DNA of 64,000 bases, taken from positions 186,001-250,000 of the forward strand of contig NZ_KB903251.1 of the NCBI RefSeq assembly GCF_000379685.1. The letters are read 5' to 3'. The stretch comes from Catelliglobosispora koreensis DSM 44566. GTDB lineage: Bacteria > Actinomycetota > Actinomycetes > Mycobacteriales > Micromonosporaceae. Under the pieces are notes generated by a model, which was not told the origin of the DNA, did no database searches, and was given only the letters and a program-made list of their open reading frames with translations. Below are positions 61,448 to 64,000 of the stretch, one piece after another. The stretch's first letter is position 1, and the number at the start of each line of letters is the position of its first letter. Made by a program: the position numbers and the translations under genes.

Positions 61448-62413
61448 CTAAACGGCCCGAGCGACAGCGATCGTCGACGAACCGCGTTGCCCGGCCTCGT
61501 AGAACATGTATTGCACGCCACCGTCGGTGCCGAAAGATGGCGCCGCGCTGCGGTTGTTGTCTGGTGCGCCGCTGAGCGCGGAGTGGAAGACACCAAGGTG
61601 CACAGCGCGGTCGAAGCTGTTGCCGACCTCGGTGATGAACATGTCGCCACTGTCGCCGTGATAGACCACGTAACACGTGTTGTTGCGCTTGAGTAGGTGC
61701 GGGGCGCTGATGCTGACCTGTCCGTCATCGGAGGGCCAGATCAACGGCGTGGGGTCGAAACTGAACGTCTTGCCGTCGGCTGACCAGCCCCAGAAGATGC
61801 GCCGCACCCCGTCCTGCATGCCCATGAACAACATGACGTACTTGTTGCCCAGTCCCGGAATCGTGTGCTCGAAAACCCGGGCGTACGACGTCTCCGTGGT
61901 TCGGGGGATCACCCCTGTGTGCAGCACGACGCCGAAGTAGGTGAAGTTGACGCCGTTGGTCGACCAGGCCATCCGGGTCGTGTTGTTCTCGCCGTGGAAG
62001 TACATGTAGAACTTGCTGTTCGACGCGTTCCAGATGACGTGCGGCGAGGACACGTGGCTGACGGAGTAATGCGGCGACCACACCCGGGGAACGATGGGAT
62101 TCGCCGCGTACTCAGTGAATTGCCCACCGAGTGAGTTGCCGTAGGCGAGGCAGATGCCGCCGGGGGCGTCGTGGGGAGCGTAGTAGAGGTAGTACCGGCC
62201 GAGCGGGCTGCTGATCTTGTCGTACACGCCCCGGACGCACGGGAAGATCAGCTCACCGGTCGGGTTGTAGCGCAGGTTCGCCTTGTTGAACGCGGTCCCG
62301 ATGTACTGGTAGTCCGGGAATCCGGCTGGCGCTGACATCGCGGCACTCGCGGGCAGAAGTGCGCCCGCGGTGGCCGCGGCGGTGCCGAGAAGGACGGCTC
62401 GGCGATTGATCAT
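61448..62413 (-). CDS. Tat-exported five-bladed beta-propeller glycosidase-like protein (GH43/GH32/GH117-like)
   Basis: The 321-residue precursor has a Tat-type signal (INRRAVLLGTAAATAGALLPASA). The mature part resembles five-bladed propeller glycosidases, with YYLYYAPHD, SPHVIWNASNSKFYMYFHG, MAWSTNGVNF and CYVVYHGDSGD. Catalytic residues cannot be assigned with confidence. It is divergent from a LacI regulator, with two operator-like palindromes in the shared region, so it is probably sugar-induced. Confidence 0.8.
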   Translation of the reverse strand: MINRRAVLLGTAAATAGALLPASAAMSAPAGFPDYQYIGTAFNKANLRYNPTGELIFPCVRGVYDKISSPLGRYYLYYAPHDAPGGICLAYGNSLGGQFTEYAANPIVPRVWSPHYSVSHVSSPHVIWNASNSKFYMYFHGENNTTRMAWSTNGVNFTYFGVVLHTGVIPRTTETSYARVFEHTIPGLGNKYVMLFMGMQDGVRRIFWGWSADGKTFSFDPTPLIWPSDDGQVSISAPHLLKRNNTCYVVYHGDSGDMFITEVGNSFDRAVHLGVFHSALSGAPDNNRSAAPSFGTDGGVQYMFYEAGQRGSSTIAVARAV

Positions 62414-62448
62414 GGGTTGGGCCTCCCATCTGACTCAAAGTAACCGGA

Positions 62449-62477
62449 AGTCTGTTGCGCGCTGATGCCCGAGTCAA
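62449..62477 (-). promoter_or_regulatory. Candidate promoter for the glycosidase gene
   Basis: On the minus strand, TTGACT (62472-62477) and CAGACT (62449-62454) are separated by 17 bases. The candidate LacI operator 1 lies just upstream of the -35. Confidence 0.4.
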
Positions 62478-62481
62478 GGGG

Positions 62482-62495
62482 CTAATACGAATTAG
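62482..62495. promoter_or_regulatory. LacI-type operator 1 (imperfect palindrome)
   Basis: The sequence ctaatacgaattag has arms ctaat/attag and resembles the perfect palindrome at 62559-62572. It lies in the divergent promoter region of the LacI regulator and the glycosidase gene. Confidence 0.65.
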
Positions 62496-62510
62496 TAAAA
62501 GGATCTGGGG

Positions 62511-62538
62511 TTGACAAGGCGGCGGACTGTCATCAGGA
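62511..62538 (+). promoter_or_regulatory. Candidate promoter for the LacI-type regulator gene
   Basis: A perfect ttgaca (62511-62516) is followed after 16 bases by caggat (62533-62538), close to the actinobacterial -10 TAGGAT. Operator 2 (62559-62572) lies just downstream, so binding there would block transcription. Confidence 0.55.
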
Positions 62539-62558
62539 TGTCATCTCACCGGAACAAG

Positions 62559-62572
62559 CTAATGCGCATTAG
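62559..62572. promoter_or_regulatory. LacI-type operator 2 (perfect palindrome)
   Basis: The sequence ctaatgcgcattag is a perfect 14-bp palindrome with a central CG, the typical LacI/GalR operator pattern. It lies downstream of the candidate promoter of the regulator gene. Confidence 0.75.
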
Positions 62573-62594
62573 TTCTCAAGATTGGACACTGACC

Positions 62595-63806
62595 GTGACA
62601 GGAGCCCGCCGGCGGGTAACCCAGCAGGACATCGCCAAGATGACCGGCGTCAGCCAGGCGACCGTGTCCGTTGTCCTGAATGGACGGTCCGACTCGGAGG
62701 TGAAAATCGCCCCCGAGACAAGGGAAAAGGTCCTGCGGGCGATCGCCGAGACCGGCTACGTGGCCGATCCGGTGGCGCGCCGCTTGGCGGCCCGTCATAA
62801 CAAGATCATTGGCGTGTTCACGTACGAGCCGGTGTTCCCGTCAGCCAATAGCGACTTCTACCACCCGTTCCTCGTCGGCATCGAGCAGCGGGCCGAGTCC
62901 CTCGGCTGTGATCTGCTGCTGCTAACGAGCTCGCCGGTGGTCGAGGGACGGCGGCGCATCTTCCACCAGGACAACCGCATCCGGCTCGCCGACGGCTGTG
63001 TCCTGTTAGGACGATCGCTGGATCGTGATGAGCTGACCCGGCTCGTGGCCGACGGACTGCCGTTCGTGTCGATCGGCCGCCGTGACGCCGCCGGGGGGCC
63101 GGTGCCCTACGTGGGCGCGGCCTACGGCCCGGCAGTGGCGTCCCTGGTGGCCAGGGCCGTCTCGCTCGGCCACACGAAGCTCGCCTATCTCGGCGCCGGA
63201 GCGGGGCCTGAATCCTGGGCGGACCGTTACGCCGGCTTTACGGCGGCGGTCGAAACGGCCGGCGTGACCGGGAGCCGGTTCGCGCTCGACGGCACGGCAA
63301 CACCTTCCGGCGGCTCCGCACGGGCCGGCACAGGACACGCGGCGGTTACGGGAGGCGCGGCGGGCGCGGGAAACGCGCCGGTCACGGTGGCGGTCACGGG
63401 AAACGCGGCGGTTACGGGAGGCACGGCGGGCGTGGGAAACGCTTCGGGTGCGGGAAACGTGGCCAGTGTGGGAGGCACGGCGGGTGCGGGGGTGTCGGCG
63501 GTCTTGGAAGCCGTTGTGGCGCAGGGGATTACGGCGGTGTTCGCTGAAGAGCACGCTGACGGGGTCGCGCTGTGGCTGGCGGCTGAAGCTGCCGGGATCG
63601 AACTGTCCGTCGCGACACTCGGGGAGCCGACGCGAGACGCCCCACCGTCGCGAGTGGAGTTTTCCGGGCTGCGCATCCCGCGCCAGGACATGGGCGCACA
63701 AGCGGTGGAGGTGCTCACCGCACTGATCGAAGGAACCCGCACCGAGATTCAGCGGCTGCTGCCGTGCGATGTCGTGACGGGCGAAACACTGAAGGAGAGG
63801 GCTTAA
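62595..63806 (+). CDS. LacI-family transcriptional regulator with low-complexity insertion
   Basis: From the GTG at 62595 the 403-residue protein has the LacI helix-turn-helix [27 protein letters not shown], the hinge [20 protein letters not shown] and a periplasmic-binding-like sensor domain ([37 protein letters not shown]). An extra Ala/Gly/Val/Thr-rich segment of about 65 residues lies at roughly 235-300, built from a duplicated 66-bp unit. It should bind the two palindromes and respond to a sugar. Neighbours are a glycosidase and an FAD oxidoreductase. Confidence 0.9.
   Translation: MTGARRRVTQQDIAKMTGVSQATVSVVLNGRSDSEVKIAPETREKVLRAIAETGYVADPVARRLAARHNKIIGVFTYEPVFPSANSDFYHPFLVGIEQRAESLGCDLLLLTSSPVVEGRRRIFHQDNRIRLADGCVLLGRSLDRDELTRLVADGLPFVSIGRRDAAGGPVPYVGAAYGPAVASLVARAVSLGHTKLAYLGAGAGPESWADRYAGFTAAVETAGVTGSRFALDGTATPSGGSARAGTGHAAVTGGAAGAGNAPVTVAVTGNAAVTGGTAGVGNASGAGNVASVGGTAGAGVSAVLEAVVAQGITAVFAEEHADGVALWLAAEAAGIELSVATLGEPTRDAPPSRVEFSGLRIPRQDMGAQAVEVLTALIEGTRTEIQRLLPCDVVTGETLKERA
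63337..63468 (+). repeat. 66-bp in-frame tandem duplication inside the LacI gene
   Basis: Unit 1 (63337-63402) and unit 2 (63403-63468) share the first 20 bases exactly (acgcggcggttacgggaggc) and about 38 of the first 40. The later parts diverge. The period is 22 codons and encodes Gly/Ala/Val/Thr-rich low-complexity protein. Confidence 0.75.
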
Positions 63807-63808
63807 GC

Positions 63809-64000
63809 GTGCAGACCGAGATCCTGGTGACGGGGGGCGGATTGGGTGGCGTGGCCGCCGCCTTGGCCGCTCTGCGGGCGGGGCGCCGCGTTGTGCTCAC
63901 GGAGGAGTACGACTGGCTCGGCGGTCAGCTCACCAGCCAGGCCGTGCCACCCGACGAGCACAGCTGGGTCGAACAGTTTGGCATCACGGCAAGCTACCGC
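63809..64000 (+). CDS. FAD-dependent oxidoreductase (partial, cut by right edge)
   Basis: The visible 64 residues open with an FAD motif, [24 protein letters not shown], followed by [22 protein letters not shown]. The pattern fits the FAD_oxidored family (PF12831), often linked to sugar or glycoside loci. GAAGGAGAGG precedes the GTG at 63809. It follows the LacI gene by 2 bases, so it is probably under the same control. Confidence 0.8.
   Translation, partial: MQTEILVTGGGLGGVAAALAALRAGRRVVLTEEYDWLGGQLTSQAVPPDEHSWVEQFGITASYR

Overview
The window is GC-rich, densely packed actinobacterial chromosome. Evidence: frequent GTG starts, strong third-position GC bias, actinobacterial family content (EttA-type ABC-F, Eis-type acetyltransferase, class F sortase, PadR/HAAS pair, DUF5130, group II truncated globin) and AAC(2')-I-like acetyltransferase. 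The style suggests a Pseudonocardiales-like soil actinomycete; this is an inference and no 16S gene is present. I see no insertion sequence, phage module, CRISPR array or rRNA operon.

Layout. 1-3.2 kb: an edge-truncated TIR-TPR protein, a PadR/HAAS regulatory pair and two orphan proteins. 3.2-9.3 kb: a secreted GH11 xylanase with a ricin-type carbohydrate module behind a xylanase-type palindrome, a VOC protein, tRNA-Arg(UCU), a secreted PQQ-type sugar dehydrogenase with a CBM, a serine hydrolase, and an ssb paralogue preceded by two perfect DnaA boxes. 9.3-20.9 kb: cobalamin/siroheme genes (cobQ with a P-loop kinase; cobT-cysG) around an M20 peptidase, SURF1, a GNAT and a class A PBP. 12.8-13.57 kb is gene-free and full of hairpins. 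20.8-28.7 kb: paired double-GNAT proteins, trehalose genes otsA and an otsB-GH15 fusion, ettA and a thioesterase. 28.7-36.1 kb: YbjN-like protein, secreted beta-propeller, globin, MFS, MscS, HNH nuclease, sortase with its substrate.

36.2-47.2 kb is the metabolic centrepiece: one co-directional operon that encodes the route from N-formylkynurenine through 3-hydroxyanthranilate and 2-aminomuconate to pyruvate and acetyl-CoA (kynU, kmo, aminomuconate-semialdehyde dehydrogenase, hydratase, acylating acetaldehyde dehydrogenase, aldolase, oxalocrotonate decarboxylase, RidA-type deaminase, 3-HAA dioxygenase, ACMSD, formamidase). Tryptophan 2,3-dioxygenase is not in the window. Its longer intercistronic spacers carry repeats (60-bp-period, 42-bp tandem, a hairpin spacer used twice, and a nested palindrome that recurs near 53.8 kb with its loop inverted). 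Several proteins in the window carry low-complexity insertions (KynU, formamidase, molybdopterin oxidoreductase, LacI regulator).

47.2-58.7 kb: DUF5130 pair, a stand-alone condensation-domain protein, pepN, DUF1015, rpiB, eis, fasciclin lipoprotein plus molybdopterin oxidoreductase, and an anti-sigma-like ATPase. 58.78-59.05 kb, minus strand: two tandem tRNA-like RNAs in circularly permuted order (T arm, acceptor hairpin, D arm) with pairing flanks. They fit bacterial Y RNA (YrlA-type) tRNA mimics best, or else permuted tRNAs, and they lie behind a conserved protein of unknown function. This is the most unusual element of the window. 59.9-64 kb: AAC(2')-I-like acetyltransferase, quinone oxidoreductase, and a LacI-controlled sugar locus with two operators, a Tat-exported five-bladed-propeller glycosidase and an FAD oxidoreductase cut by the right edge. 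Start sites were chosen by ribosome-binding site, family N-terminus or operon overlap, so many CDS are shorter than the longest open frame.
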